NCBI RefSeq assembly: GCF_010998615.1
Contig: NZ_JAAEAH010000046.1
Coordinates: 1 to 64,000 of the forward strand
DNA length: 64,000 nt
Origin: Myxococcus sp. CA023
Lineage (GTDB): Bacteria > Myxococcota > Myxococcia > Myxococcales > Myxococcaceae
Reading direction: 5' to 3'
The notes below the pieces were generated by a model, which was not told the DNA's origin, ran no database searches, and saw only the letters and a list, made by a program, of their open reading frames with translations. The translations under genes and the position numbers were made by a program. This document shows positions 17,558 through 26,723 of the stretch, one piece after another; within the stretch, counting starts at the first letter, position 1; every line of letters begins with the position of its first letter.

Positions 17558-17947
17558 ATGAAGCTCGGCTACATCATCCTCTACGTACCGGACGTGAGCG
17601 CCGCCATCGTCTTCTACGAGAAGGCCTTCGGACTGGCGCGCCGATTCATCCACGAGAGCGGTGGCTACGCGGAGATGGAGACAGGCACCACCGCCCTGGC
17701 CTTCGTCGAGGAAGGCGCGGCGAAGGAGCACGGCTTCACCGTGCGCCATCTGCGGCCGAAGGAAGACGCGGCGGCCATCGAACTGGCGCTCGTCACCGCC
17801 GACGTGACCGCCGCATACACGCGCGCCGTGGAGGCGGGTGCCGAGGCCACGCAGCCCCCCAAGCAGAAACCCTGGGGACAGACGGTGGCCTACGTGAGAG
17901 ACCTCAACGGCGTCCTGGTGGAGCTCTGCTCGCCGATGGAGGGGTAA
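17558..17947 (+). CDS. VOC-family (glyoxalase/bleomycin-resistance fold) protein
   Basis: A 129-residue single-module vicinal-oxygen-chelate protein: MKLGYIILYVPDVSAAIVFYEKAFG at the start, the typical second beta-alpha-beta-beta-beta half, and the terminal metal-ligand segment YVRDLNGVLVELCSP with Glu. AGGGG precedes the ATG. Members are metal-dependent isomerases, dioxygenases or drug-binding proteins; the sequence does not pick one. It sits 88 bp after the broken AraC gene, a common pairing. Confidence 0.9.
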   Translation: MKLGYIILYVPDVSAAIVFYEKAFGLARRFIHESGGYAEMETGTTALAFVEEGAAKEHGFTVRHLRPKEDAAAIELALVTADVTAAYTRAVEAGAEATQPPKQKPWGQTVAYVRDLNGVLVELCSPMEG

Positions 17948-17953
17948 TGGCAG

Positions 17954-18029
17954 TCGGGACGACTGGATTCGAACCAGCGACCTCGCGCACCCCAAGCGCG
18001 CGCTCTTGTCCAAGCTGAGCTACGTCCCG
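17954..18029 (-). tRNA. tRNA-Pro, anticodon GGG
   Basis: A 76-nt cloverleaf: acceptor CGGGACG/CGTCCCG with the C1-G72 pair typical of bacterial tRNA-Pro, D stem GCTC/GAGC, anticodon stem CGCGC/GCGCG with loop TTGGGGT (U33 and G37 normal), T arm CTGG/CCAG with TTCGAAT, discriminator A. It would read CCC and CCU. No CCA is encoded. Confidence 0.93.
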
Positions 18030-18039
18030 GAAACAGCCT

Positions 18040-18113
18040 TGCCGCGGGCGGGATTCGAACCCGCACCCTCTGCATTCTGAGTGCAGCGCCTCTACCAGTT
18101 GGGCTACCGCGGC
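18040..18113 (-). tRNA. tRNA-Leu-like gene with short variable arm (anticodon CAG)
   Basis: A 74-nt gene: acceptor GCCGCGG/CCGCGGC, 3-bp D stem GCC/GGC, anticodon stem CTGCA/TGCAG with loop CTCAGAA, T arm GCGGG/CCCGC with TTCGAAT, discriminator A. The anticodon CAG and the stretch AACTGGTAGA followed by GCGCTG resemble tRNA-Leu, and A73 fits. Bacterial tRNA-Leu has a long variable arm; here the variable loop is only AGGGT. The loop is otherwise decoding-competent (U33, A37). Its charging enzyme is therefore uncertain. Confidence 0.8.
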
Positions 18114-18149
18114 GTTCTTCGATGCGGCAACCCGGGTGGGCTGCCGGAA

Positions 18150-18221
18150 AGCGGTCGACGGGATTCGAACCCGTGTTCACCTGGATGGCGACCAGGGGCC
18201 TGACCACTCGGCCACGACCGC
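18150..18221 (-). tRNA. Non-canonical tRNA-Gly-like gene (anticodon GCC, C33)
   Basis: A 72-nt gene with perfect stems: acceptor GCGGTCG/CGACCGC, a D arm GCC/GGC with loop GAGTGGTCA of the kind seen in tRNA-Ser/Leu, anticodon stem CCTGG/CCAGG, T arm ACGGG/CCCGT. Discriminator U73, G1-C72, C2-G71 and anticodon GCC are glycine identity elements. The anticodon loop is TCGCCAT, so position 33 is C instead of U. Intact pairing argues for function, while C33 argues against normal decoding. tRNA-Gly variants unfit for translation serve cell-wall synthesis in staphylococci, a precedent but not a proof. Confidence 0.75.
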
Positions 18222-18247
18222 ACGTGCTGCGACGACCCGGAAAAGGA

Positions 18248-18280
18248 AGAGGCCGGGTTCCCTCGGGGAGCCCGGCCTCT
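18248..18280 (-). terminator. Intrinsic terminator after peptide gene B
   Basis: Same 10-bp stem AGAGGCCGGG/CCCGGCCTCT and same loop as in copy A, followed on the minus strand by TTCCTTTTCC. It lies between the peptide gene and the tRNA-Gly-like gene. Confidence 0.85.
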
Positions 18281-18317
18281 GGCCTGCCATGCCACGTCGA
18301 TGGACGGGCGAAAGGCG

Positions 18318-18464
18318 TCAGAGTCCGGGCCGTCTACCGCCAATGGGTAGACCGGGCAGCACGGGAGCGGGCAGCAGGGCGACGGGCGCGAGCACGCCGA
18401 TGCCGATGACAGTGTCGTTCAAGGTGTCGGGATTCATCGGGCTCGTCAGGTTCGTCGTCTGCAT
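18318..18464 (-). CDS. Small leader-type peptide B, 48 aa
   Basis: The ATG at 18464 has AAGGAG 7 nt upstream (18472-18477). It begins MQTT and then has the same NLTSPMNPDTLNDTVIGI as peptide A. The tail differs wholly: hydrophobic and Pro-rich (VLAPVALLPAPVLPGLP) ending in GGRRPGL. So one copy has a charged tail and the other a membrane- or interface-seeking tail on the same leader. No transporter, protease or modifying enzyme for such peptides lies in the window. The lipoprotein gene at 18622 is divergent. Confidence 0.65.
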   Translation of the reverse strand: MQTTNLTSPMNPDTLNDTVIGIGVLAPVALLPAPVLPGLPIGGRRPGL

Positions 18465-18621
18465 GTCACCGCTCCTTTCTGTGAAAAATGACGCGCTGGA
18501 GGCGCGGGGCCTGACACGGCGCCACGCCTGTCACCGGCCCGGCCCGCGGATGGGGTAAGAAGGCCCTGGAGCCTGCGCCGCCTCCCCCCAGGCCGAGGTC
18601 ACCCGGGCGGCGCCCCCCTCG

Positions 18622-19983
18622 ATGAAGACCGTTCCCTGCCTGCTCGCATGGTCCGCGATGCTGTCCCTGTCCGGGTGTGCGGACACCGGCGATGACTGCA
18701 GCCTCGTCCCGCTGCCAGGAGGCATGGGGCAGACCCCGCCCCTGCTGTCGCTGGAGGTCCCCGCGGAGCTCCACGTCCAACCAAACCTGAACTTCACCTG
18801 TGAGGGCCCCGATACCTCCCAGGTCCCCGACAGCATCACGGCGGAGGTGTTCGACCCGAACAACCACGCCGTGGCCTCGGAGGCGTCCCTCACCGGCAAT
18901 GGACAGGCGGCCACCGTCCGCTTCACCCCGACGACCACCGGACGCCACCACGTCCGCGTCGCCTTCGCCCCGGTGGGCAGCCTCCAGCAGTTCGGCGCCT
19001 ACGTGTCACGCGCGTGGACCGGAGGAGATCCGACGGTGCTCCCGCTGCCCCGCTGCACGCAACTGAACCGCACCACGCATGGCACCTGGCTGTGTGACGG
19101 CGTGGCGGTGCACGCGGCGAACGGAACCCAGACGCAACTCGGCGGCGTCTCCGGCATGCCCGACGTGGCCGTCGCGGGAGATGTCGTCTGGGTCGTGGGC
19201 GAGGACCGGGTGCGCCGCTTCGTCGACACCGGCTCGGAACTCGAGCTCACCGGCTCGCTCCTGCTCAACCAGCGCGACACCGTGAAGGTCATCCAGAACC
19301 GGCTCGCCACCGCGGATGAGCTGTGGGTGCTCGACTCGGAGCGCCTGCACCGCTTCGCCTTCACCCCAGAAGGCGTCGTCACCGGCGCCACCCCCACGCC
19401 GTGGGGACGGGTCAACCAGCTGCCCTTCGGCGTCGACATGGTGCTGGGCCTGCTCGTGCGTCTGGGCCCCGACACGGTCAGCGTCATCCAGGTGACGCAG
19501 GACCCCGACAGCCGCGCGTGCACGTTCCGGTTGGGCCCGAGCGGGGCCTTCGTCGCCTCGGAGGCGCCGTGTCAGCGCCTGCCGGGCGCGCCAGCGGGCA
19601 TCGAGGATGGCGCGGTGTGGACCCGCGTGGACACCCTGCTCCTGCCGCAGCCAGGACAGACGCTGTATCGGTGGGCCGCGGTGGATGGCGCGCTGACCGA
19701 ACGAGGCACCCTGGTCGTGGACGCGCCGCTCGAGTTGGTGAGCGCGCCCCTCCGCCCCGGCTTCGCCATCCCCTTCATCCAGTGGCGGCAATCACGCGTC
19801 GGCTCCGCGGTGCCCGTTCCGCCCGAGTCACAGGGCCCGCTGGGACTGGAGCTGCTACCGGGCAACGCGGACCTGTCTCCCGGACTGCGAACCATCTCTC
19901 CGCGCTTCTACTGGGAGGCCGGCGGCGGGCAGGGCCTCGGTGGCACGCGGGTGTACGAACGGCGTGCGTCTTCGTTGAAATAA
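18622..19983 (+). CDS. Hypothetical lipoprotein, 453 aa
   Basis: The N-terminus has a lipoprotein signal with lipobox LSGC (Cys at residue 19). The mature protein has an Ig-like/CARDB-like N-terminal stretch (PLLSLEVPAELHVQPN, then AATVRFTPTTTGRHHVRVAF). After it comes a larger part with repeated short beta blades (DVAVAGDVVWVVGEDRVRRF, then ATADELWVLDSERLHRF), suggesting a beta-propeller. No catalytic motif is seen. It is anchored to the outer or inner membrane by lipid; the function is unknown. Confidence 0.75.
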   Translation: MKTVPCLLAWSAMLSLSGCADTGDDCSLVPLPGGMGQTPPLLSLEVPAELHVQPNLNFTCEGPDTSQVPDSITAEVFDPNNHAVASEASLTGNGQAATVRFTPTTTGRHHVRVAFAPVGSLQQFGAYVSRAWTGGDPTVLPLPRCTQLNRTTHGTWLCDGVAVHAANGTQTQLGGVSGMPDVAVAGDVVWVVGEDRVRRFVDTGSELELTGSLLLNQRDTVKVIQNRLATADELWVLDSERLHRFAFTPEGVVTGATPTPWGRVNQLPFGVDMVLGLLVRLGPDTVSVIQVTQDPDSRACTFRLGPSGAFVASEAPCQRLPGAPAGIEDGAVWTRVDTLLLPQPGQTLYRWAAVDGALTERGTLVVDAPLELVSAPLRPGFAIPFIQWRQSRVGSAVPVPPESQGPLGLELLPGNADLSPGLRTISPRFYWEAGGGQGLGGTRVYERRASSLK

Positions 19984-20124
19984 CGAGACGGTTGGGGCAC
20001 ACACGGAAGGAAAGCGCGAAATGTCGCCTGCCTGCCTCTCGCGATACCTGGCCTTCCGGGTGTAGAGAGGCCGGCGCGCCGCGGCACCACGCGCTCCACC
20101 CTACACGCCCGGAGGTGAGCCCCC

Positions 20125-21450
<1,326 letters not shown>

Positions 21451-21494
21451 AGCGCCGGGGCCCCTGAGGCCGCGGCTTCGCGGGAGACACGGCC

Positions 21495-22409
21495 ATGCTT
21501 CACCTGACCCCACGGCGCACCCTCGACCTGGAGGCGCCCGTCGCGACAGGACGTCCGTCTCACGTCACCGCCTTGAGCGGACTGGTCCGCTCGGGCGACT
21601 GGCTCTACACCGTCGCGGATGAGCCGCTGCACCTGGCCGCGTTCCCCCTATCGAGGGCAAGTCCCGGTCATGGCGTGGTGCTCGTCGCGAACCACCAGCC
21701 CGACGCGTCTGTCTCCCTCAAGTCATCGCAGCCCGACCTGGAGGTGCCCTGCCTGCTGGCGCCCCAGGGCAGCGCGCCCCACGGTTCGCTGCTGATGCTG
21801 CCGTCCGGCATCTCCGCGGGCAGGCAGCGCGGCGCGCTGGTCGCCCTGGGCGCGGACGGCACCCTCGCGGGAGATGCCCGGGCCGTGGACGTCACGGCGC
21901 TGTACACCCAGATCAGCCGGGAGTTCGGACCGCTCCGCATCGCCGGGGCGGCGATGTCGGGGGGACTGATGCGGCTGCTCCAGCGCGGCAGCGGCGAGCC
22001 CGGCACCGACGCCCTCGTGGACCTGGACGCGGAGCGGGTGCTGCGCGGACTGGAAACCGGCGCGCTGGGCCCGGACGTGGTGCGCATGACGCGCCGCTGG
22101 GAGCTGGGACAGGCCGGAGGCATGCGGCTGTCCTTCACGGCGGCATCGCCGCTTCCTGGCGGGCGGATGGTCTTCACCGCGACCGCGGGGAGCACCGGCC
22201 CGACGGCAACCGTGGGCGGATCCGTCGTGGGCGTGCTGGCGCCGGATGGCTCGCCGCAGTTCCTCGACGCGCTGGAGGGCCACGTGACGGTGACGGGCGT
22301 GGATGCCCGGGTGGAACAGGGGCGCGTGCGGCTGCTCCTGGCGGCCCTCTCCGAAGATGGGGCGGGCCCCGCGAACCTGCTGGAAGCGACGCTGGACGTC
22401 CCGGCGTAG
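21495..22409 (+). CDS. Conserved hypothetical protein, possibly DUF6929-type beta-propeller
   Basis: A 304-residue soluble protein without signal peptide. It has repeated strand-turn-strand segments (SGLVRSGDWLYTVADEPLHLAAFPL, then SGISAGRQRGALVALGADGTL) and Arg/Gly-rich loops, compatible with a propeller. The overall look recalls the DUF6929 family, stated from memory and unverified. It follows mgtE by 44 bp on the same strand and may be cotranscribed. Confidence 0.7.
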   Translation: MLHLTPRRTLDLEAPVATGRPSHVTALSGLVRSGDWLYTVADEPLHLAAFPLSRASPGHGVVLVANHQPDASVSLKSSQPDLEVPCLLAPQGSAPHGSLLMLPSGISAGRQRGALVALGADGTLAGDARAVDVTALYTQISREFGPLRIAGAAMSGGLMRLLQRGSGEPGTDALVDLDAERVLRGLETGALGPDVVRMTRRWELGQAGGMRLSFTAASPLPGGRMVFTATAGSTGPTATVGGSVVGVLAPDGSPQFLDALEGHVTVTGVDARVEQGRVRLLLAALSEDGAGPANLLEATLDVPA

Positions 22410-22429
22410 GGCGGCGTGTCCGCCCCGCG

Positions 22430-23335
22430 TCAGTCGTGCTCGTGCGCGGCTTCCTCGGGGCGGCCACCGACGGCCTCCAACGACGTGCGCGCAGGGCGGA
22501 CGCGGTCGAAGGCCACCTCGCGCTGCCCCACGCCCGCGGCCGTGGTGTTGGCGATGCGCCGGCGCGCCCTCGCGATGTAGTCCTGCACCAGCGCGGGGTC
22601 GGGGTGTGTCTTCAGCGCATCCACCCACGTCTCGATGGCCTTCTCGTTCTCTCCGGCGTCGGCGCGCAGCTTGCCCATCTCAAAGAGGGCGTGCGGCGCC
22701 AGCTCGGAGTCCGGGAAGCGCGTGCGCAGGTCCGCGAAGGTGCGGGAGGCCTCCTGGCGGCGGCCCTCCATCATCGCGATGGCCTGGGCTTGGAGGTACA
22801 GGGCGTCATCCACGTAGGCGCTCGTGGGGAAGCGCTCCATGACTCGGCGGGTCTCCAGCTCGCACTGCTGATAGTCGCCCAGCTCGAAGTAGAGCTTGGT
22901 GACCAGGTAGTGCAGCTCCGCGCCCTGCGGTGGATTGAGCTTGAGGGCCGCGGTGAGCTGGTCGATGGCGCCGCGCAGGTCGCGGTAATGCACGCGCAGC
23001 AGGTCCGCCAGGATGATGCGGGACTCAAGCGCCTCCGGCGACTCGGGGCACTGCTGGATGAGCTCGCGGTAGACGCCCACCGCCTCCTTCACCTTGCGCT
23101 GCTCCAGCCAGTAGACATCCGCGGCCCCCTTGAGGGCGCGCGCGCGGAGCACCAGCGCCTCCGGTGAGGAGTCGTGGCGAAGCGCGTCGAAGGCCTTGCG
23201 GTACTCGACGAGCGCCTCGTCGGGCCGCTTCTCGAAGGTGGCGTCACGGGCCCGCTGGAGATGGTCCACGGGCTTGTCCCGGCACGCCGTGGCGGCCAGG
23301 GACAGCACGGCGAGCGCGAGCCGCAAGGACTTCAT
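22430..23335 (-). CDS. TPR-repeat lipoprotein
   Basis: From the ATG at 23335 it is 301 residues with a lipobox (LAATAC, Cys at about 18). The rest is a run of tetratricopeptide-like helical pairs: RARDATFEKRPDEALVEYRKAF, VKEAVGVYRELIQQCPESPEAL, and LAPHALFEMGKLRADAGENEKAI. It is a scaffold of the kind found in outer-membrane assembly or secretion accessory proteins. Its ATG overlaps the stop of the upstream gene (TGATG), so translation is coupled. Confidence 0.85.
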   Translation of the reverse strand: MKSLRLALAVLSLAATACRDKPVDHLQRARDATFEKRPDEALVEYRKAFDALRHDSSPEALVLRARALKGAADVYWLEQRKVKEAVGVYRELIQQCPESPEALESRIILADLLRVHYRDLRGAIDQLTAALKLNPPQGAELHYLVTKLYFELGDYQQCELETRRVMERFPTSAYVDDALYLQAQAIAMMEGRRQEASRTFADLRTRFPDSELAPHALFEMGKLRADAGENEKAIETWVDALKTHPDPALVQDYIARARRRIANTTAAGVGQREVAFDRVRPARTSLEAVGGRPEEAAHEHD

Positions 23336-23589
23336 CAGTCGCAGGCCTCCGGTGTCACGGTGACGCACTTCGTGTCCTGACAGCGGACGCAGACTTCCAC
23401 TGGCGAGACGTCGGTGACGCAGACGTTGACGCGCGAGGTGCGCGGGCAATCCTCGGACGTGACGCAGCGGTAGGGCTCCCCGCCATCACGCGTGATGTCG
23501 CTGGCCGTCGAGCCACAGACTTCCAAGTCGTTGCATCCGAAGAGGCCCACCGCGATGGCGGCGAACGCTCCGCACAAGGCGCGTCTCAC
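23335..23589 (-). CDS. Small Cys-rich lipoprotein
   Basis: From the GTG at 23589 about 84 residues are made; a GTG at 23625 would add 12. The N-terminus RRALCGAFAAIAVGLFGC is a lipoprotein signal with lipobox LFGC. The mature chain contains eight further Cys, in pairs such as CVRCQDTKCV, suggesting disulfides or a small metal site. Myxobacteria often have secreted modules of the kind 'CVTSEDCP'; that stretch is present here. The stop overlaps the start of the TPR lipoprotein, indicating a two-gene operon. Confidence 0.65.
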   Translation of the reverse strand: MRRALCGAFAAIAVGLFGCNDLEVCGSTASDITRDGGEPYRCVTSEDCPRTSRVNVCVTDVSPVEVCVRCQDTKCVTVTPEACD

Positions 23590-23780
23590 GGCGGCGGTTG
23601 TACCCGGATTCGCCCGCGTCGTCACTGACGCCCCGCTCGCTTGCCTGGCGCTAGTAGCCGCGTTCGCGATTTTGGGACAGGGATGTCAGGTGTGTCATGG
23701 AGCACCCGGTGTCAGGGCCGCTCTGGGCGCTCGCGTCAAGGCGCAGCCGGGGTGATGGCGGCGAAGGCCGCGGCAGGGAC

Positions 23781-24638
23781 ATGCTGAACTCCATCGCTCC
23801 AACGACACGCATGAGCCTTCCATCCCATCCAAGAGCCGTCATCACCGGCGCAGGCAGCGGCCTTGGCCGCGCGCTCTGCGAGGAGCTCGCACGCAGACGG
23901 GCCCGCGTGCTCGTCACCGACATCAACGCCGCCTCCGCCGAGGAGACCGCGCTGCGCGTCACCCGCGCGGGAGGCGAAGCGCACGTCCATGTCTGTGACG
24001 TCACCGAGCCGGCCCAGGTCGAAGCCATGGCCGACGCCGCGGAGCGACTCCTGGGCGGCGTGGACCTGCTGGTCAACAACGCGGGCGTCGTCAGCGCGGG
24101 CCCAGTGGGCGAGCTGTCGCTCTCCGAATGGAAGCGCGTGCTGGACATCAACCTGTGGGGCGTCATCCACGGCTGCCATGTCTTCGTCCCCCGGATGCGC
24201 AGGCAGGGGTCCGGCCACATCCTCAACATCGCCTCGGCGGCGGGGCTCGTGTACGTGCCCGACCTGGCGGCCTACAACGTGTCCAAGGCAGGCGTGGTCG
24301 CGCTCTCCGAAACATTCCACGCCGAACTGAAGGCCACCGGCATCGGCGTCACCGTGGCGTGCCCCAGCTTCTTCCGCACCCGAATCGCCAGTGCGGGCCA
24401 CTACACCAACGACACGCTTCGAACCCTCGCCGGCATGATGCTGGATGAAGCCCGCCTGGGCCCGGAGGTCGTCGCGCGCAGGCTCCTGAAGGCCGTGGAC
24501 GCGCGAAGCCTCTACATCGTCCCCATGGCGGATGCGCGCTGGGGCTGGCGCCTGCGCCGCATGGCCCCCAGCCTCTTCCTCCGCGCCGTCGCCGCGATGG
24601 ACCGCTCCGCTCGCGCGTGGCTTCTGCGACGACGCTGA
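23781..24638 (+). CDS. Short-chain dehydrogenase/reductase
   Basis: A classical SDR: cofactor motif TGAGSGLG, NNAG (LLVNNAGVV), catalytic Ser in IASAAG, and YxxxK as YNVSK. The C-terminal 60 or so residues are Arg-rich and amphipathic (WGWRLRRMAPSLFLRAVAAM), as in SDRs that associate with membranes or lipids. The start may be the ATG at 23781 (GCAGGG upstream) or at 23811. The substrate is not determined; the TGxxxGxG and YxxxK spacing fit NADP(H)-dependent alcohol or keto-lipid oxidoreductases. Confidence 0.9.
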   Translation: MLNSIAPTTRMSLPSHPRAVITGAGSGLGRALCEELARRRARVLVTDINAASAEETALRVTRAGGEAHVHVCDVTEPAQVEAMADAAERLLGGVDLLVNNAGVVSAGPVGELSLSEWKRVLDINLWGVIHGCHVFVPRMRRQGSGHILNIASAAGLVYVPDLAAYNVSKAGVVALSETFHAELKATGIGVTVACPSFFRTRIASAGHYTNDTLRTLAGMMLDEARLGPEVVARRLLKAVDARSLYIVPMADARWGWRLRRMAPSLFLRAVAAMDRSARAWLLRRR

Positions 24639-24847
24639 GCCCCTTCAAGGCGCTGGCCGACAGAGGCCGCGCTCGATGAGGCTCGGCGGCAGCATCCCGT
24701 CCTCACCCGGCTTGCAGATGGGCTGCATCTCGCCACGCCCTTTCGTCGCTGTTCGTCCTGTCGCTGCGCCTGCGCGGTGGCCGCGAGGTGGAGATGTCCC
24801 GCCGCCAGTCGCAGCGCTTCCGCGAAAGGCTCAGCGTCTGAGCACCG

Positions 24848-25234
24848 TCAGTTGTTGCCGCGCGGCGCCTTGCCGGAAGTGAGCACCGCCTTGTCCACCG
24901 AGGCGACACCGCTGCCGCGCCGCTTGAGCTGACGCGCGCGGTCCTCCTGCTTCTTGTAGTGCTTCATCATCGCGACCATGTGCGGGTCGGACGTCTCGCA
25001 GTGCAGCTGCGTCACCTGCTGGTGGCGGCGGCCAAGCTCCTGCCACGTCTGGAGCATGGCCTGGTTGCCCAGGAGCCGCTCCTCGACGGAGTCGAGCACC
25101 GCGTCCATCGCTTCGCCTTCGGCCTCCAGCGCCGCGAGACGCTCCTGAGCCTCCTGAGAGGGCGACATGCACCCCGTGCCCAGGGAGAGTCCCATCGCCA
25201 TGGAAAGCCCGAGCCACCTCCGCCGAATCCCCAC
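24848..25234 (-). CDS. Small helical lipoprotein
   Basis: A 128-residue protein with lipobox GTGC (Cys about 22). The mature chain is almost wholly helical and charged (EAQERLAALEAEGEAMDAVLDSVEERLL), likely a coiled coil, and ends with a basic tail. No family is recognised. The 230 bp upstream of it (25235-25464) carries no gene I can support. Confidence 0.65.
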   Translation of the reverse strand: MGIRRRWLGLSMAMGLSLGTGCMSPSQEAQERLAALEAEGEAMDAVLDSVEERLLGNQAMLQTWQELGRRHQQVTQLHCETSDPHMVAMMKHYKKQEDRARQLKRRGSGVASVDKAVLTSGKAPRGNN

Positions 25235-25464
25235 GTCGCCTCCCGCAGTGTCTCGCGCCGCCCACCGGCCGCTTACGCGAAATGCAAGCTAGGGAGGCAC
25301 CCCCGGGGCGACAACCCGCACAAGCAGCAGAGGCAGTCGTTCTTTCAGCAGGCGACGATTCCCGACACTGGTGGCGCGGGGGGCAGGTCGTCGGCGGAAG
25401 GGGGTGCGCACACACCTGCGTCCAGCCAACGACGTGCGGCCGCCCGCGCACTGTCCGGTGACGT

Positions 25465-26682
25465 CTACTTCGGCACGGCCTTGAGCGACGCCTTGCCGTC
25501 CTTGATGACGACCTTGAACTCCACCGCCTTCGCGTTGTGCTGCTTGAGCAGCTCCGGCACCTGCTTGCGCAACGTGGCCGCCACCGACTCGTAGGACAGC
25601 TTCGACGTGTCCTCCTGGCAGCGGCGCTTCGCGGTGACATACGCGTCGTAGACGGCACGCAGCTTGTCGTCCGCCAGCCCGCCTCCGCCGCTCGCCGAGG
25701 GAGGCCGGGACGCAGCGGAGGTAGGCGGCATCGAAGCGGGCCGCGACGGCGGAGGGACGTTGCCGGCCACGCCCGTGCCGGGAGCCTTCGACGGGGGAGC
25801 CATGCTCCCGGCGCCAGTGGCCACGGGCCGCGACGGAGGCGGCGTGCTGCTCGCGCCGACGGCAGAAGTCCTCGACGGAGGCTGCGTGCTGGCCACGGCG
25901 CCCGGTGCCTTCGCCGCCATGCCCGGCGGCGCCACCGACGTGCCGTGAGCAGGCGTGCCACCCACCGCGGACGTCACGGTGGGAAGACCACGCGACGGTG
26001 TCCCCGCCACGGGCGCCACGGAGGGAATGCCTGTCAGCGGCGCAACGGAGGGGGTGCCTCGCAGCGGCGTGCTTCCCACCGCGGGCATGAGGGGCGCGAT
26101 GGCGGGCGTCAGCGGCGCGACCGCGGGCGTGCCCTTCGACGGCGCTCCACCCGTGGCCTGGAGAAAGCTGGAGGCCACCTGCGGCTCGTTGACGGGACGA
26201 GGGCGGATCAACTCCTCCACCTCCTCGAAGTCCATGTCGGAGATGTCCTCCGGCAGTTCGACCACGCCCTTCTGGCCCGCCGCGCCCGTCGAGCCGGCCT
26301 TCCGGCTCTCCGCGCGGCGGCGCGCCTTGAAGACATCACGGCGATAGGTGCCCGCTTCGATTTCCTGGAGCGTGCGCACCCACAGCCGTTCGTACGTGAG
26401 GAACTTGTTGTACAGGCCGGCGACGCGGAACTTGGCAGAGGTGCTGCGGATGAACGCACCCTTCAGCTTGTTCATCCGCTTCTTGAGGTCTTCGTGAGCG
26501 CGCGACGGCGCCTGACGCTCGTTGCCCAGGAAGTACTGTTCGTAGAGGTTGCGGAGGACGGCGACCTCCGCCTCCAGGACTTCGCACTCCTGGAGGACGG
26601 CCTCGCTGGAGCCGGGGTCGGCCGAGGTGGACCTGCCAGCGAAGCTCTTGGATGCGGACTGTCGGGCGTCGGGGGGCGGCAT
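25465..26682 (-). CDS. MXAN_5187-type protein with Pro/Ala-rich linker
   Basis: A 405-residue protein with two ordered parts. The N-terminal part (about 30-125) has LRNLYEQYFLGNERQAPSR, then FRVAGLYNKFLTYERLWVRTLQEIEAGTYRRDVFKA. The C-terminal part (about 330-405) has RAVYDAYVTAKRRCQEDTSKLSYESVAATLRKQ. Both match my memory of the MXAN_5187 family of myxobacteria. Between them lies a repetitive Pro/Ala/Thr/Ser linker of about 190 residues (GTPSVAP, PPPSRP). It follows lgt on the same strand. Its function is unknown; the architecture suggests binding partners at each end of a flexible tether. Confidence 0.75.
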   Translation of the reverse strand: MPPPDARQSASKSFAGRSTSADPGSSEAVLQECEVLEAEVAVLRNLYEQYFLGNERQAPSRAHEDLKKRMNKLKGAFIRSTSAKFRVAGLYNKFLTYERLWVRTLQEIEAGTYRRDVFKARRRAESRKAGSTGAAGQKGVVELPEDISDMDFEEVEELIRPRPVNEPQVASSFLQATGGAPSKGTPAVAPLTPAIAPLMPAVGSTPLRGTPSVAPLTGIPSVAPVAGTPSRGLPTVTSAVGGTPAHGTSVAPPGMAAKAPGAVASTQPPSRTSAVGASSTPPPSRPVATGAGSMAPPSKAPGTGVAGNVPPPSRPASMPPTSAASRPPSASGGGGLADDKLRAVYDAYVTAKRRCQEDTSKLSYESVAATLRKQVPELLKQHNAKAVEFKVVIKDGKASLKAVPK

Positions 26683-26723
26683 GACTCCTCAGAGTGTCCC
26701 CAAGAGGCCCGCGCGATTCAACC

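Larger units (their letters stand above)
18234..18516 (-). repeat. Duplicated peptide-terminator unit, copy B
   Basis: A 283-bp partner of 16355-16645, with the same order on the minus strand: TGTCAGGCCC, ribosome binding site, peptide leader, variable tail, GGCATGGCAG, terminator, then a C33 tRNA-like gene. The two copies lie about 1.9 kb apart in the same orientation, separated by the AraC and VOC genes and two tRNAs. Confidence 0.85.

Noticed and set aside
19984-20124. Mg2+ riboswitch (M-box or ykkC-like) upstream of mgtE
   Set aside because: The 140-bp gap has only an imperfect inverted repeat (GTGTAG/CTACAC) and lacks the M-box core.
24660-24840. Coding remnant ending in an Arg-rich tail (RRQSQRFRERLSV) between the SDR and a lipoprotein gene
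   Set aside because: The frame looks protein-like near its end but has no usable start and is cut by a stop shortly upstream; at most a decayed fragment.
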